A stretch of 64,000 nucleotides of DNA from Lamellibrachia satsuma (lineage: Eukaryota; Annelida; Polychaeta; Sabellida; Siboglinidae), in contig BSQZ01000002.1 in the NCBI GenBank assembly GCA_033239005.1, positions 1,502,501 to 1,566,500 of the forward strand, written 5' to 3'. Below, piece by piece: positions 10,731 to 25,700 of this stretch. Made by a program: the position numbers and the translations under genes. Every line of letters begins with the position of its first letter. The first letter of the stretch is position 1. The notes under the pieces are model-generated. The model was not told the origin of the DNA. It did not search any database and was given only the letters and a program-made list of their open reading frames with translations.

Positions 10731-13700
10731 TACACACATACATAGAAATATATATATAAATATATAAATATAAAAATAATTAGCTAGATAAATAGCAGTA
10801 AATTAGTTAAACATGACATATATATTATGCATAGTAAAATATATGTAAGTAAACAATTATTGATTAAATAAATAATAATACATTTTTTAAAACATGATGC
10901 ATGTATACAAATCTAAGTCGCTATTCATCATTTCTAAAGGAGTCTGTCACTGCCTCGGAAAAATGTACTACTAAGGTGGTGCGAAAGATTCCTCATAAAT
11001 ACAACTAGGCGTAACACACTGTTATTCCTTAGCTACCATCTAACAGGCTTTGACTTTATTTGATGTTTTCTGTTTTAGTCATAACTTACACAAATGTTTC
11101 AACCAATTTTCATGCCCGTTTATACCATCTATTGACTGCAAGGAATATATTGTGTTGATGGCGCCACACAATACACACACAATACACACACAATACATGC
11201 ACAATACACACACAATACACACACAATACACGCACAATACACACACAATACACGCACAATACACACACAATACATGCACAATACACACACAATACACACA
11301 CAATACACGCACAATACACGCACAATACACACACAATACACACATAATACACACACAATACACACACAATACACACTCAATACATGCACAATACACACAC
11401 AATACACGCACAATACATGCACAATACACACACAATACACACATAATACACATACAATACACACACAATACACACACAATACATGCACAATACAACCCAA
11501 TACATGCACAATACACACACAATACACACACAATACACGCACAATACATGCACAATACACGCACAATACACACACAATACACACACAATACACACACAAT
11601 ACACGCACAATACACGCACAATACACACACAATACACACATAATACACACACAATACACACACAATACATGCACAATACACACCCAATACACACGCACAA
11701 TACACACAACACACATACAATACACACACAATACATGCATAATACATGCACAATACATGCATAGTATACGCACAATACACGCACAATGCACACACAATAC
11801 ATGCACAATTCACGCACAATTCACACACAATACACACACAATACACACACACACACAATACGCACACAATACACACAGCAAAACAACAAAGATATAGTTA
11901 GGGGAAAGCAGGAAAAGACATGCAAGTGAGAGAAAACAGGAAAATTCTAAGTTGGATAAGATATCTTAGCGATGTACCTATGCAGAGACCCAAACCAGAA
12001 ACGTATATACAGTGTATTTATTTATCCCAGAATTTAAAAACACATTGAGCTAGGGCTCTCTCGGTTGGTGACCAACTATGGAAGTCACTCCCTACTACTG
12101 TTAGCGCTAGGTCAGTAGAAAACAATAAAATGTCACAGTCATCTGAAGACTTTTCCCGCCTCATCTCACTAGAGTGGCCATCCATCTTCTGAAAAATTTA
12201 ACATTGTATGTCGATTTTGGGTTTCCAAGGATTTAGGTTCAGTAGAAGTTTTCATATAATAATTATTTACATGGTAAAAACTTACAGTGTGCAAGAAATA
12301 ATCAATCATACAGGAATTAACATAGATACAAAAACAAAACACGCTGGCTCAGAGAGTGGAAGAAAGACAGGACAAAAAATTGAGATTATAACAAGATGTG
12401 CTACAAAGTGCAAAGACATATAGAAAGCTCAGTGCAAGCTAAGTGACCACTAGAAAACTGGAGCCAACACAGTAAAGAAAAAGACTGTTTGAGCGAGAAG
12501 GCTCTACTGCATAGAGTGGCCTATGGCCTTAGATGGGCCTTACATCTAACCGGGCCTGGGTGTCGACCTGGGCTTGGGCATGCTTGGGCAAGTTCTCCTG
12601 CACCGAATCCTCTTGCTTTGGTACAATGAAAACATACCATGATAAATAACAACAAAAGTTTCACTGTTAGTCTTTTGAAACAAACACTGGACCTATGGTT
12701 TTCTCAGTTGCCGAACCAACTATTTGTAAGTCACTCCCTGTTAGTAGTAGGTCAGTAACAATGAAACTAAGAAATATAATGAAACATAACATTTTGCCAT
12801 CCATCTGTTGACAAATTAACACACTAGCATATCCATCCATCCATTGACAACTTAATACACTAGCATATCCATCCATCTGTTCACAACGTAATACACTAGC
12901 GTATCCCTCCATCTGTTGACAACTTAACACACTAGCATATCTCTCCATCTGTTGACAACTTAACACACTAGCGTATCTATCCATCTGTTGACAACTTAAT
13001 ACACTAGCATATCCATCCATCTGTTGACAACTTAACACATTAGCGTATCCCTCCATCTGTTGACAACTTAATACACTAGCGTATCCCTCCATCTGTTGAC
13101 AACTTAACACACTAGCGTATCCCTCCATCTGTTGACAACTTAATACACTAGCTTATCCATCCATCTGTTGACAACTTAACACACTAGCGTATCCATCCAT
13201 CTGTTGACAACTTAATACACTAGCATATCCATCCATCTGTTGACAACTTAACACACTAGCATATCCATCCATCTGTTGACAACTTAACACACTAGCGTAT
13301 CCATCCATCTGTTGACAACTTAATACACTAGCATATCCCTCCATCTGTTGACAACTTAACACACTAGCGTATCTATCCATCTATTAACAAATTAACACAC
13401 TAGCATATCCCTTCATCTGTTGACAACTTAACACACTAGCGTAACCATCCATCTGTTGACAACTTAACACACTAGCGTATCTATCCATCTATTAACAAAT
13501 TAACACACTAGCATATCCCTTCATCTGTTGACAACTTAATACACTAGCATATCCATCCATCTGTTGACAACTTAACACACTAGCGTATCTATCCATCTAT
13601 TAACAAATTAACACACTAGCATATCCCTTCATCTGTTGACAACTTAATACACTAGCATATCCCTCCATCTGTTGACAACTTAACACACTAGCGTAACCAT

Positions 13701-16700
13701 CCATCCGTTGACAACTTAACAAACTAGCATATCCATCCATCTGTTGACAACTTAACACACTAGCATATCCATCCATCTGTTGACAACTTAACACACTAGC
13801 GTATCCATCCATCTGTTGACAACTTAATACACTAGCATATCCATCCATCTGTTGACAACTTAACACACTAGCGTATCCATCCATCTGTTGACAACTTAAT
13901 ACAGTAGCATATCCATACATCTGTTGACAACTTAACACACTAGCATATCCATCCATCTGTTGACAACTTTACCATTGCATACAAATTTTGAGATAGCCTA
14001 ACCCTTCTGTTTTGATGGGCCTCTCAGCTCGGGTTCCAAGAATATAGGCGCAATGGCACAATAGACATTTTCTTCTTTTTATTCTGTGTATTATTATGTT
14101 CCAGAAAAACGTTTTATAAACTAATGTTGGCGTTTGTAAACAAGTTTTGATCAATGAAACCTGAATTATTATATTCCACATTTTGCGGAACACCAGCATA
14201 TATAAACAAATATGGAAAGCAGCTTATGATTGGAAATTGCATCCATATAACATGTTGGTATGTAAACTTAGCAGGGGGATACTCTCATCAACAAATCTGA
14301 ATATATGAATTCATAATCAAACTCACAAAGGCAGGAGGCTTTGGGTGGTAGTTTGGAATGTCCCTTGTTGACGTCACGTGTCTCACTTCATTGGCTGAAA
14401 TCAAGAGAACAAACATATGATACCGATCTGTGTGATATATTCAGCAGTGAGTTTGAATTATCAATTGGCTAGTATCATACATTTTTATGTAATTACAGGT
14501 TTGAGGATGATGACCCTGAATTATTATTGAAATTATTGATTGTACGTGCCGAGTGAGGCAATTAGGTCAGGGACTCAACCGTGTTATTATTATAATTATA
14601 ATATTACCGATTTTTTGGCAAGTCAAAACAATTCTCAAGTTATTGACCTGCAAGACAAGCCAAGTCTCCAGTCAATGACCTCCAAGTCCAAGCCATGTTT
14701 CGAGACATCTTTCTGAATTCTAGAGTCAAGTCGTAAGTCATGAAAATGGGCGACTTGTGTGCAACTGGAGTCAGCCCCTACAACTCGAGTCAACAAGTCT
14801 GCTATATTATACAATATGTACTCATACTGGTACTTATACCCATGTACTCGGCCCCAGGTGTGCAAGTTCAAGTACTTTACCTTGAAGTCTTTGATTGAGT
14901 CGCTCCAGAGACTGCAGAAGTTGTTGCTCCTCCAGTGATAGGGCTGATGGAGCTGGCAGAAAATATGAACATAAGCAACTAAACTCTGTTCACAGGCTCA
15001 GTAAATATGTTAAAAGCATAACAAAACGGACTAACCCAGAAACTGACAGATCTTTAGTGAGTAAGGCAGACCCAGGATTAAATTGAACAGTATGGATTTC
15101 CTGTTGTGGAGATAATTTGGGCCTGTCTCAAGGTGCCCATAGTGGCAAGATGGTTGTATTAGTGTGGTGACTGCAGTTTACCCAGCAAACAATTATTACG
15201 CGTGGTTAATAGCTTAATGTTGAAAAAATATATGTATTATTTTTTTCAATAAATTTAATTCAATGACTTTACAAAGGTCAATGTAGTTAACACCAAAACT
15301 TTACACCGACCGCACGTATCTTTGAGCAGGTTTTTTCCCAGACACATGGTCGTCATGGTGATTATAAGTGCCTTTATATAGTGCCTTTTTATTATTACTC
15401 CACAGTGAAAACAGTCCTCACGCTGGCAGGGATCAATAATTGTTTTACTTCCAGGCATAAAAAAGTGCCAGTGATTTTCAGATGGTACACCCTTTCGGGG
15501 ATTTCTTGCACAAAAATAGTTTATGAACAGGGAAACCGACACTACAACAGTTTTGCTGTGCACAAACTTAAATTTCAGTTGGCTACTTAGCAGCATATGC
15601 ATGCGTCCAGCGATTTTTCTAAGGCAATCTATGGTCCAGAATTGGGACCAACTTCACACCTTCTGCATGTGCATTTGAACAAACTGACAAGAAAAAGAAC
15701 CGACAAACCTTTCTGACTGGGCCTACGCAGCATGCTGTGTGCATGTTGGCGTTGACGCGAACGCTCCAATGTGTCCTCGATCTGACTCTCGGTCATTGTA
15801 GGTTGACCACTCAGCTCCTCTGCCTTCAGGAATGAAGCCATGCTATCGGTCACTGCTGGGAAAAACCATAAAATTAAACATCCATCCTCAATTAAATTTT
15901 TGTTGTTGTCTTATTGTAGAATCTTTTCATGAAACATTGAACGTCTGTAGTATCGACTAAGACATGTTACCTCATTTGTACAAATGTGATATTAAGTTTT
16001 GATGAAAGCATCGCACCAACTATTAAATTATTTTTATCCAGTCAATATACAGTGAAAAGAAGGCAAAAGTAGTCCGGTTGAATATACTATGATATTACCC
16101 GATCTAATTATCAAAGTCAATTCTTGTGATGAATTTAACAAAACACACATTCTTTTTAACTATTTGTGCGCCACAGATTTGAACATTAACAAACCTGATT
16201 AACGATGGGTTAAAATTATTGAGGGGTGGGTGGTTTAACTGCTTCACTAATTCTGCGTAGTAATACTTCATGACCTGCCTCATGACCTGAATTTCATAAA
16301 ATAGAGTTTTTTTAAGTTGACATAATCTGCCTACTACTGAACCATATCAGTAATGAGATGATGAGAAATTACGTTACTAGTAATATTATCATAAATAGCA
16401 CTGAACCATACAAGTATAGAGACTGAGGTTATGCCAAAATAATATTAAATAACACAAACAGGATAGGTACGTACAGCTGTGATTAGCACATGTTTTCGTG
16501 GCGACCGTGCCACCATATCTTGGTTGTGGCATTTGTCTATATCCGAGCTGCTGCACAGTGGACCGCCCAGGTGGTGCCGACGTCATCAGCTTCGGCACAT
16601 ACGACACGACAACGCTGCCACTAGGGCGGCGCTGCTGCAGCAGCCCTCCCTTCTTGTTATTGTAGTGATTGAGCGCAGCCATCGAGAACTTGTGACGAAC

Positions 16701-19700
16701 GCGAGACTTCGGTTCCCTCTGGAAATTAACATATCCAGTGGTGCTGGTGTGACCTCCGACCCGAAGCTGCGCCACTATTGACTGGCCATCCATATACTTG
16801 TGTGAGATGGTGGATGGCGCCAAAACCGGCGTTGCCTCGCCAGTGCCACTCTTGCTATGCGCTTGCGAGGTGTGCGTGCTGTTGAGGCACGAGCGCACTT
16901 TCTGCCACAGTTTGCTGATCTCATCGTCCGTGGGTGTCCGACTCAGACTGAGGCCGTTTATTCCCCGGATGACTTCTGGAGACGCATGTAGTGCTTCCTT
17001 GGCAGCCATGGCGACCTCGACTGCGCTGTTATTTATATTGGTGCTTTTCGTCTTCTCCGGAGACTCGCTAGTACCGGTGGCCATCTTGTTATTCTTTAAG
17101 CCGTTACCCAACATTGCAGCACGGCCACTAGGTGGCTGTGAGGGAGGATGCGGCTGCAGACTGAGACGCGAGCGTTGCGCTCCTGCACTCAACGACCTTG
17201 GTTCACGCACCATGGGGTCTATGCTGTCGGAACTAGTACTTGTTTGGGCGGAAATCGGCCTCGGTGACTTTGTTGTTCTTTCTGTGGAAGTAAACACCAG
17301 ATTTGTACTTTGCCTAGTGCGCATGGTGAGTAGGAAGAAAGGGAGGTGTGCACATGCAGTCTCATTCTGGATTAAACATAAACAACATTTTCTTAGAGAA
17401 ATATGCTTGAAGAAAGGGAGGTGTGCACATGCAGTCTCATTCTGGATTAAACATAAACAACATTTTCATAGAGAAATATGCTTGAAGAAAGGGAGGTGTG
17501 CACATGCAGTCTCATTCTGGATTATACATAAACAACATTTTCATAGAGAAATATGCTTGAAGAAAGGGAGGTGTGTACATGCAGTCTCATTCTGGATTAA
17601 ACATAAACAACATTTTCATAGAGAAATATGCTTGAAGAAAGGGAGGTGTGCACATGCAGTCTCATTCTGGATTATACATAAACAACATTTTCATAGAGAA
17701 ATATGCTTGAAGAAAGGGAGGTGTGTACATGCAGTCTCATTCTGGATTATACATAAACAACATTTTCATAGAGAAATATGCTTGAAGAAAGGGAGGTGTG
17801 TACATGCAGTCTCATTCTGGATTATACATAAACAACATTTTCATAGAGAAATATGCTTGAAGAAAGGGAGGTGTGTACATGCAGTCTCATTCTGGATTAA
17901 ACATAAACAACATTTTCATAGAGAAATATGCTTGAAGAAAGGGAGGTGTGTACATGCAGTCTCATTCTGGATTAAACATAAACAACATTTTCATAGAGAA
18001 ATATGCTTGAAGAAAGGGAGGTGTGTACATGCAGTCTCATTCTGGATTAAACATAAACAACATTTTCATAGAGAAATATGCTTGAAGAAAGGGAGGTGTG
18101 TACATGCAGTCTCATTCTGGATTAAACATAAACAACATTTTCATAGAGAAATATGCTTGAAGAAAGAGAGGTGTGTACATGTAGTCTCATTCTGGATTAA
18201 ACATAAACAACATTTTCATAGAGAAATATGCTTGAAGAAAGAGAGGTGTGTACATGCAGTCTCATTCTGGATTAAACATAAACAACATTTTCATAGAGAA
18301 ATATGCTTGAAGAAAGAGAGGTGTGCACATGCAGTCTCATTCTGGATTAAACATAAACAACATTTTCTTAGAGAAATATGCTTGAAGAAAGGGAGGTGTG
18401 TACATGCAGTCTCATTCTGGATTAAACATAAACAACATTTTCTTAGAGAAATATGCTTGAAGAAAGAGAGGTGTGCACATGCAGTCTCATTCTGGATTAA
18501 ACATAAACAACATTTTCTTAGAGAAATATGCTTGAAGAAAGAGAGGTGTGCACATGCAGTCTCATTCTGGATTAAACATAAACAACATTTTCTTAGAGAA
18601 ATATGCTTGAAGAAAGAGAGGTGTGTACATGCAGTCTCATTCTGGATTAAACATAAACAACATTTTCATAGAGAAATATGCTTGAAGAAAGAGAGGTGTG
18701 TACATGCAGTCTCATTCTGGATTAAACATAAACAACATTTTCATAGAGAAATATGCTTGAAGAAAGAGAGGTGTGTACATGTAGTCTCATTCTGGATTAA
18801 ACATAAACAACATTTTCATAGAGAAATATGCTTGAAGAAAGAGAGGTGTGTACATGCAGTCTCATTCTGGATTAAACATAAACAACATTTTCATAGAGAA
18901 ATATGCTTGAAGAAAGAGAGGTGTGCACATGCAGTCTCATTCTGGATTAAACATAAACAACATTTTCTTAGAGAAATATGCTTGAAGAAAGGGAGGTGTG
19001 TACATGCAGTCTCATTCTGGATTAAACATAAACAACATTTTCTTAGAGAAATATGCTTGAAGAAAGAGAGGTGTGCACATGCAGTCTCATTCTGGATTAA
19101 ACATAAACAACATTTTCTTAGAGAAATATGCTTGAAGAAAGAGAGGTGTGCACATGCAGTCTCATTCTGGATTAAACATAAACAACATTTTCTTAGAGAA
19201 ATATGCTTGAAGAAAGAGAGGTGTGTACATGCAGTCTCATTCTGGATTAAACATAAACAACATTTTCATAGAGAAATATGCTTGAAGAAAGAGAGGTGTG
19301 TACATGCAGTCTCATTCTGGATTAAACATAAACAACATTTTCATAGAGAAATATGCTTGAAGAAAGAGAGGTGTGCACATGCAGTCTCATTCTGGATTAA
19401 ACATAAACAACATTTTCTTAGAGAAATATGCTTGAAGGATGGGAGGTGTGTACATGCAGTCTCATTCTGGATTAAACATAAACAACATTTTCATAGAGAA
19501 ATATGCTTGAAGAAAGGGAGGTGTGTACATGCAGTCTCATTCTGGATTAAACATAAACAACATTTTCGTAGAGAAATATGCTTGAAGGAAACTGGATCTG
19601 AACTGTCGAAAGTAGACCATACCAGCGCATGTTGGCCCTGGTGGCGACATTAAGAGTGGAAGCAGACAAATTATTGCTACGTGCATCCAGCCCATGTTGG

Positions 19701-22700
19701 CCCTGGTGGCGACATTAAGAGTGGAAGCAGACAAATTACTGCTACGTGCATCCAGCCCATGTTGGCCCTGGTGGCGACATTAAGAGTGGAAGCAGACAAA
19801 TTACTGCTACGTGCATCCAGCCCATGTTGGCCCTGGTGGCGACATTAAGAGTGGAAGCAGACAAATTACTGCTACGCGCATCCAGCCCATGTTGGCCCTG
19901 GTGGCGACATTAAGAGTGGAAGCAGACAAATTACTGCTACGCGCATCCAGCCCATGTTGGCCCTGGTGGCGACATTAAGAGTGGAAGCAGACAAATTACT
20001 GCTACGCGCATCCAGCCCATGTTGGCCCTGGTGGCGACATTAAGAGTGGAAGCAGACAAATTACTGCTACGCGCATCCAGCCCATGTTGGCCCTGGTGGC
20101 GACATTAAGAGTGGAAGCAGACAAATTACTGCTACGCGCATCCAGCCCATGTTGGCCCTGGTGGCGACATTAAGAGTGGAAGCAGACAAATTACTGCTAC
20201 GCGCATCCAGCCCATGTTGGCCCTGGTGGCGACATTAAGAGTGGAAGCAGACAAATTACTGCTACGCGCATCCAGCCCATGTTGGCCCTGGTGGCGACAT
20301 TAAGAGTGGAAGCAGACAAATTACTGCTACGCGCATCCAGCCCATGTTGGCCCTGGTGGCGACATTAAGAGTGGAAGCAGACAAATTACTGCTACGCGCA
20401 TCCAGCCCATGTTGGCCCTGGTGGCGACATTAAGAGTGGAAGCAGACAAATTACTGCTACGCGCATCCAGCCCATGTTGGCCCTGGTGGCGACATTAAGA
20501 GTGGAAGCAGACAAATTACTGCTACGCGCATCCAGCCGATGTTGGCCCTGGTGGCGACATTAAGAGTGGAAGCAGACAAATTACTGCTACGCGCATCCAG
20601 CCCATGTTGGCCCTGGTGGCGACATTAAGAGTGGAAGCAGACAAATTACTGCTACGCGCATCCAGCCCATGTTGGCCCTGGTGGCGACATTAAGAGTGGA
20701 AGCAGACAAATTACTGCTACGCGCATCCAGCCCATGTTGGCCCTGGTGGCGACATTAAGAGTGGAAGCAGACAAATTATTGCTACATGCATCCAGCCCAT
20801 GTTGGCCCTGGTGGCGACATTAAGAGTGGAAGCAGACAAATTATTGCTACATGCATCCAGCCCATGTTGGCCCTGGTGGCGACATTAAGAGTGGAAGCAG
20901 ACAAATTATTGCTACATGCATCCAGCCCATGTTGGCCCTGGTGGCGACATTAAGAGTGGAAGCAGACAAATTATTGCTACATGCATCCAGCCCATGTTGG
21001 CCCTAGTGGCGACATTAAGAGTGGAAGCAGACAAATTATTGCTATGTACATCCAGCCCATGTTGGCCCTGGTGGCGATATTAAGAGTGGAATCAGACAAA
21101 TTATTGCTATGTGCATGTAGTGCTATTACATGGTAACTCTGATACTGATAAGATTAGTTATAATATAGCTACTACAATGCATGTGAAAAAAAAATTCTCA
21201 ACATAATAACACTGTAATTGAATTATTCTCAAGCACAAAGTTAAATGTAAGTTAAATGACTACCTTTTGTCACGGGCGTCTCCCCATCTTTTGTTGAGGT
21301 GATGAAGAAGCGCTTGTTTTCATCATTTTCTGAGTCGTCACTTGGCTCGACCGAACTTTCGCTTTCTTCATACTCCATATCAGCAAATCTCACTGACTTC
21401 TTCTTCTTTGGTTTCGTTGCCTGATGAACAGACAGCAGAGATACAACTGTCCACCAAGTGATGTCTGGTGTGGCAATGTTTCCAGATGTGCAGTGCACAA
21501 AAAGCAGTAGATCTACCACTTTTCATGATGTGCAGTCAGATGAAGATCTGACACCCTAGGCCTCATTTACAATTGTACTCGTTTTCGGCATCATAAGCCA
21601 GAAGATCGATTCTCTCAAAATATTGCCAGACTGGCCAATCAAAATGAGCTGTAACAGTTGACCTAAGTGTAGCGTGGAAACTATTTTCAAGTTGAAGTGT
21701 CTCACATGTGGACTATATCGCCACCTGGTGAATAAACATATAAACTTTGATTGTACAAATAAATTAATAGTGGTTCAGTGGCTGAGCAGTATATTTGAAT
21801 TCGAAATCGATATATTATTTTGTGAACCTTGAAATAGAAGTTTGGTGGGAGATTTGGGGAATATTGTGAGCTTCTGAAAAATTGAAGAAAAAGCAGTTCT
21901 ACCACCAAACCAGTAGACTTATCACCTCTGTATTTCTGACAGCAATTACAAAGACTTAAAACCATACAAAAGTTATGTTATGTTAAGTTTGTTCAGTATT
22001 AATTTTTTAAAATACAACATTCATATTTATGACCTCACAATCAGTTCAGTATTAATTTTTTAAAATACAACATTCATATTTATGACCTCACAATCTTTTG
22101 CCCCTTATAGTAAACCCCGGGGGGTACTCCATATACTGAGGTGTACATGTATGTGCCGTGCAAATGCCCGTTTTTGCCATTTTTCTCTCTCTGTCCGAAG
22201 AATTTTTTTTATTTTCTCTCTTTGTGCCGCAATTAAACCTGATAATTCTCTCTTTCATCAAAGAGGAAATTTCCCAATGAAAACGTTCCGCCCGGGTTTA
22301 CCTTACACTTATAAATATTAGATAAATTGTTCAACAATTCTCTCTTGGTGACCCTAAATTTCCTGATTTCTCTCTCTCTCTCCATGTGCTCCATGGGGCT
22401 CTGATGGCACACCCCCACCGCTTTGGTATGGCAGTACCCCCCCCCGGGTAGTAAACATTCTTGGTCAGGTTAAAATCTAACCCATTGAACAAAGGCTACA
22501 AAGCTATTTCAAGCAGTACTTACAGAAAAAGAAACAAGAGAAGTATTGCCTTGTCAAAGATACTATACAAAGCTAAAAACTTAAAACCAAATCTATGGCA
22601 ATTCGCGTCCAACCTACAACCGACTCTGATGTCAAAAGAACAAAATCCTGGGGCAATTGCCTGGTGGTAAGGGACAAGTGTCAATGGATAGTGTTCAGGG

Positions 22701-25700
22701 AAATTTTTTCTAAAAGGAGGTTTTTTTCGGGTGGATGGGGGGATTTCCAGATTTTTTCGGGTGAGGATTTTTTCCACCCCCAGTCATTACGCACCTTCTT
22801 TTGGTGTTCTTTAATCATTTCAACACTATCCCTAACGTGAACATTCCGACCATTGAGTCTCATGCTGGCGCCACCTGGTGCCATCCTGTTGCGCGGCGCA
22901 GGGATCACCGTGGGATCTTCTTCGCGTTGCTTCAAAATACCCTTCGGCGCTGCCTTCAGTGGCGGTTTACCCGATGGAGCAGCTGTCGGTTGCGTCACTG
23001 ACACAGTGACACTGCCAAGGCCTGCGTCACCGTCAAAGCCTTTCTTTGCACTGGCTCCGTTGGCCGCCACTGCTTGCCATTGCAACACCGGTGGTGCACC
23101 AACAGTCTTGCTGTACTGTTGCATGCCGTCATTCTGTAGTTGCGATGAATACACGTTGCTGACCGTCACAAAACTGCCTGGCACAGTCTGACTGCAATGG
23201 TACGACGTTGATGTTGGCGTCGACACAGCGTTCACACTAGGTATCGTCATGGAAACAGGCACCGCTTGCGTGTGCGCTGTCGTTGAGACAACTGGCGCCA
23301 TCTGGCTGTTTGTCATACACTGCTGATTCGGAACAACACTATTGACAGTGGCCGAATTTGTGATGGCTAGCTTCTGTGGCGGAACACAGAACGCTTGTTT
23401 CGTGATCGGCGACTGATTGTGGTTGTACACAATGTTACCACCCTCGATCGTCGCGGTGGTTGACAACGGGGCCATTGATGTATGGTACCGTGACTGGGTC
23501 ATTTCTGAACTGATGAGGGGATGGGCCCAGACATTATCCATCTGGTTGTAGTACCCATCAGCTTTGTTCGCCTTCCAATCGGTCATTTGGTCAGCACTGA
23601 CTGGCAGATTTCTGCTACCTGCTCCACTGACCGCTGATACTCGGTTAACGACCACGTCCTGATAAAACTGTCCATCTTTCGGCCCATTGTTTACCGGACT
23701 AAACGGGTCACAGCGGTTCACGCTGGCCCCATTTACGTAGACCCCATCCTTGCCTAGATTGTTGTTATTTCTATCTTCTTTTGGTGTTTGGGAAAACGGT
23801 TTGGCACTATCGCCCTTAGCTGTCGGCTCGTTGGCTGATTCATCACGATGCTGTACAAAACATGGCATCACCACGGCGATGTTACTGCTAGGCGAGCTGA
23901 AACTTCGGCTGTGTTGCATGAACGCAGTATTCGCCACATCGGCAACACTCCTGCCGTTCTGATCCACATCAGGTTGCCGTCCGATGAAATGATTTTCCAA
24001 CGAGTCGGTGGAAAATTCCGACTTGCCACTGTTTGGAATACCGGAGGTTGGCACTTCCAAGCTGTCAACACTCGACGGACTGTCACACTGGGAAACCCCA
24101 GCCGTTGACACCAGCACAGCAGAGTCGCCGCCACCATTGACGAAATCATCGGTGTGGTAATAGTCGTGCTCCATTTCCTCCTGGATGGCACTATCAAACA
24201 TCCTGAGAGAGTCATGCTGTTGTTTCACGAGCATCGCTTGTTGCTGCACAAGCTGCTGCTCAAACAGGTTGCGGCTGGCATGCAGGTTCCGCAGGCTGTG
24301 GTTGTGCAGCTGCCGTGCATGCAACGATGACGCGGGGGCATCCTGCCCTGGGGACGTCTGCAGAACAAACGTTTCATCATGGCCAACGTTCTCTGACGGG
24401 CGGCGTTTCTGGCCAGCCAAGTGCACCCCTTGGTGTTGGTAGTAGCCAGCAGCGCTACGCAGCGAGGTGTCAGCAGAGCGAGGACTGTATTGGTTTCGTG
24501 GGTTGGCTGGGGTAACCTGGCGTTGCTGTGCAGCACTACTACTGCGGATCGCATGCAGGGCTTCCTCCAAGGCTGGAATGGCCTGCTCTCTTCGAGCGTC
24601 TGTCACGGGAGGCAGGACAGAAAACTCATTTGTACATCATCAGTGACAATATATGAAACTATAAAACAAGCATACAGTAAATCTATATTACAACAGAAAG
24701 TAGGCAGGGCAGAAACAATATATACTTTGCATTTTATTATTATTAACAGTCATACTGGTAGTCTCAATTATATAACTTAACATGGCAGAAAAAATTACCA
24801 AAAGTCTGATAATTCCAATTTATAATCTAGACAGTTACATGAGACTTACAATAATACAATTTCAGCCAGGCTCAAATAATTTGATCACCTACAACGCCAG
24901 TCAAGTTATTACTTTTTTATAAATCTTAAAACTGCTTTTCAATTACATCTTTCATGCACCAAACCTGGTTTAGAGTGGCACATATATTGCTTCTATAATC
25001 GTGTCAAGTTTTTGTTAACAGTCAGTAAATATAATAAAATATATGTATATAAACAAAATCTTAGCTTGTAATAAAATATTGTATTGCAAAAGATTGTCAT
25101 TCTTTCTGGAACAGTTTTCACAAAGCAACTGGGGACAGACCATCACTATCATATACTGTTTCCACAGGATAGAGTTGAGCACGTGGGTACAGACCGTCAC
25201 TATCAGGCATGTAGTTTTTCTTCAGTCTCTGGTATCTTTCGGTCGCCTCCCGGATCTGTTCCCGTCGCTTCATCAAAATCTCCTGTCGACGACGCTCCTC
25301 TTTCATCACATCCATCTTCCGCTTGACCACCTGCGCCCTGTAACGCATTGACCAGTAACCGTGACTTGTTTATGACCCATTATGTAATTTTTTATTCTTT
25401 ATGTCAATTGCTTTTATGTATGAACTATTATTTACCTTCAATTCCAGTACAATGTTTTACTTTCACTATGTGCATATACGTTACTTTTACTTTCACTATG
25501 TGCATACACATTACTTTTACTTTCACTATGTGTATACACATTACTTTTACTCGAGTTGATTTTCAGGAATTTTTCACCATTTATTTTTTACAGACTCAAA
25601 TTACTCCCTCTGATCTCATCAACAATGTATGACTTACAGGTTCCTTCCCCATCCCCAGCTCTGATTCATCCCCACCTCCCTGATTCATCCCCAGATCCCT

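Noticed and set aside
11050..11897. Several 146-265 codon frames on both strands (HTNTHTIHTQY and CVLCVYCVCIV repeats)
   Set aside because: An 11 bp CA-rich unit without stops is open in many frames; no coding features.
12667..13956. Repeat protein MDGYASVLSCQQ on the minus strand
   Set aside because: It is the 36 bp minisatellite read in its one open frame, within an intron.
16798..19653. 951-codon plus-strand frame with a 25-residue repeat
   Set aside because: It is produced by a stop-free 75 bp minisatellite read antisense to a supported CEP126-like exon; the non-repeat part is the complement of that exon and has no domain signal.
17335..21117. CRISPR-like repeat structure
   Set aside because: Units are contiguous with no unique spacers, and the genome is clearly animal.
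22801..24515. Multiple plus-strand frames opposite CEP126-like exon 4
   Set aside because: They are complements of a well-supported coding exon and show no protein family of their own.
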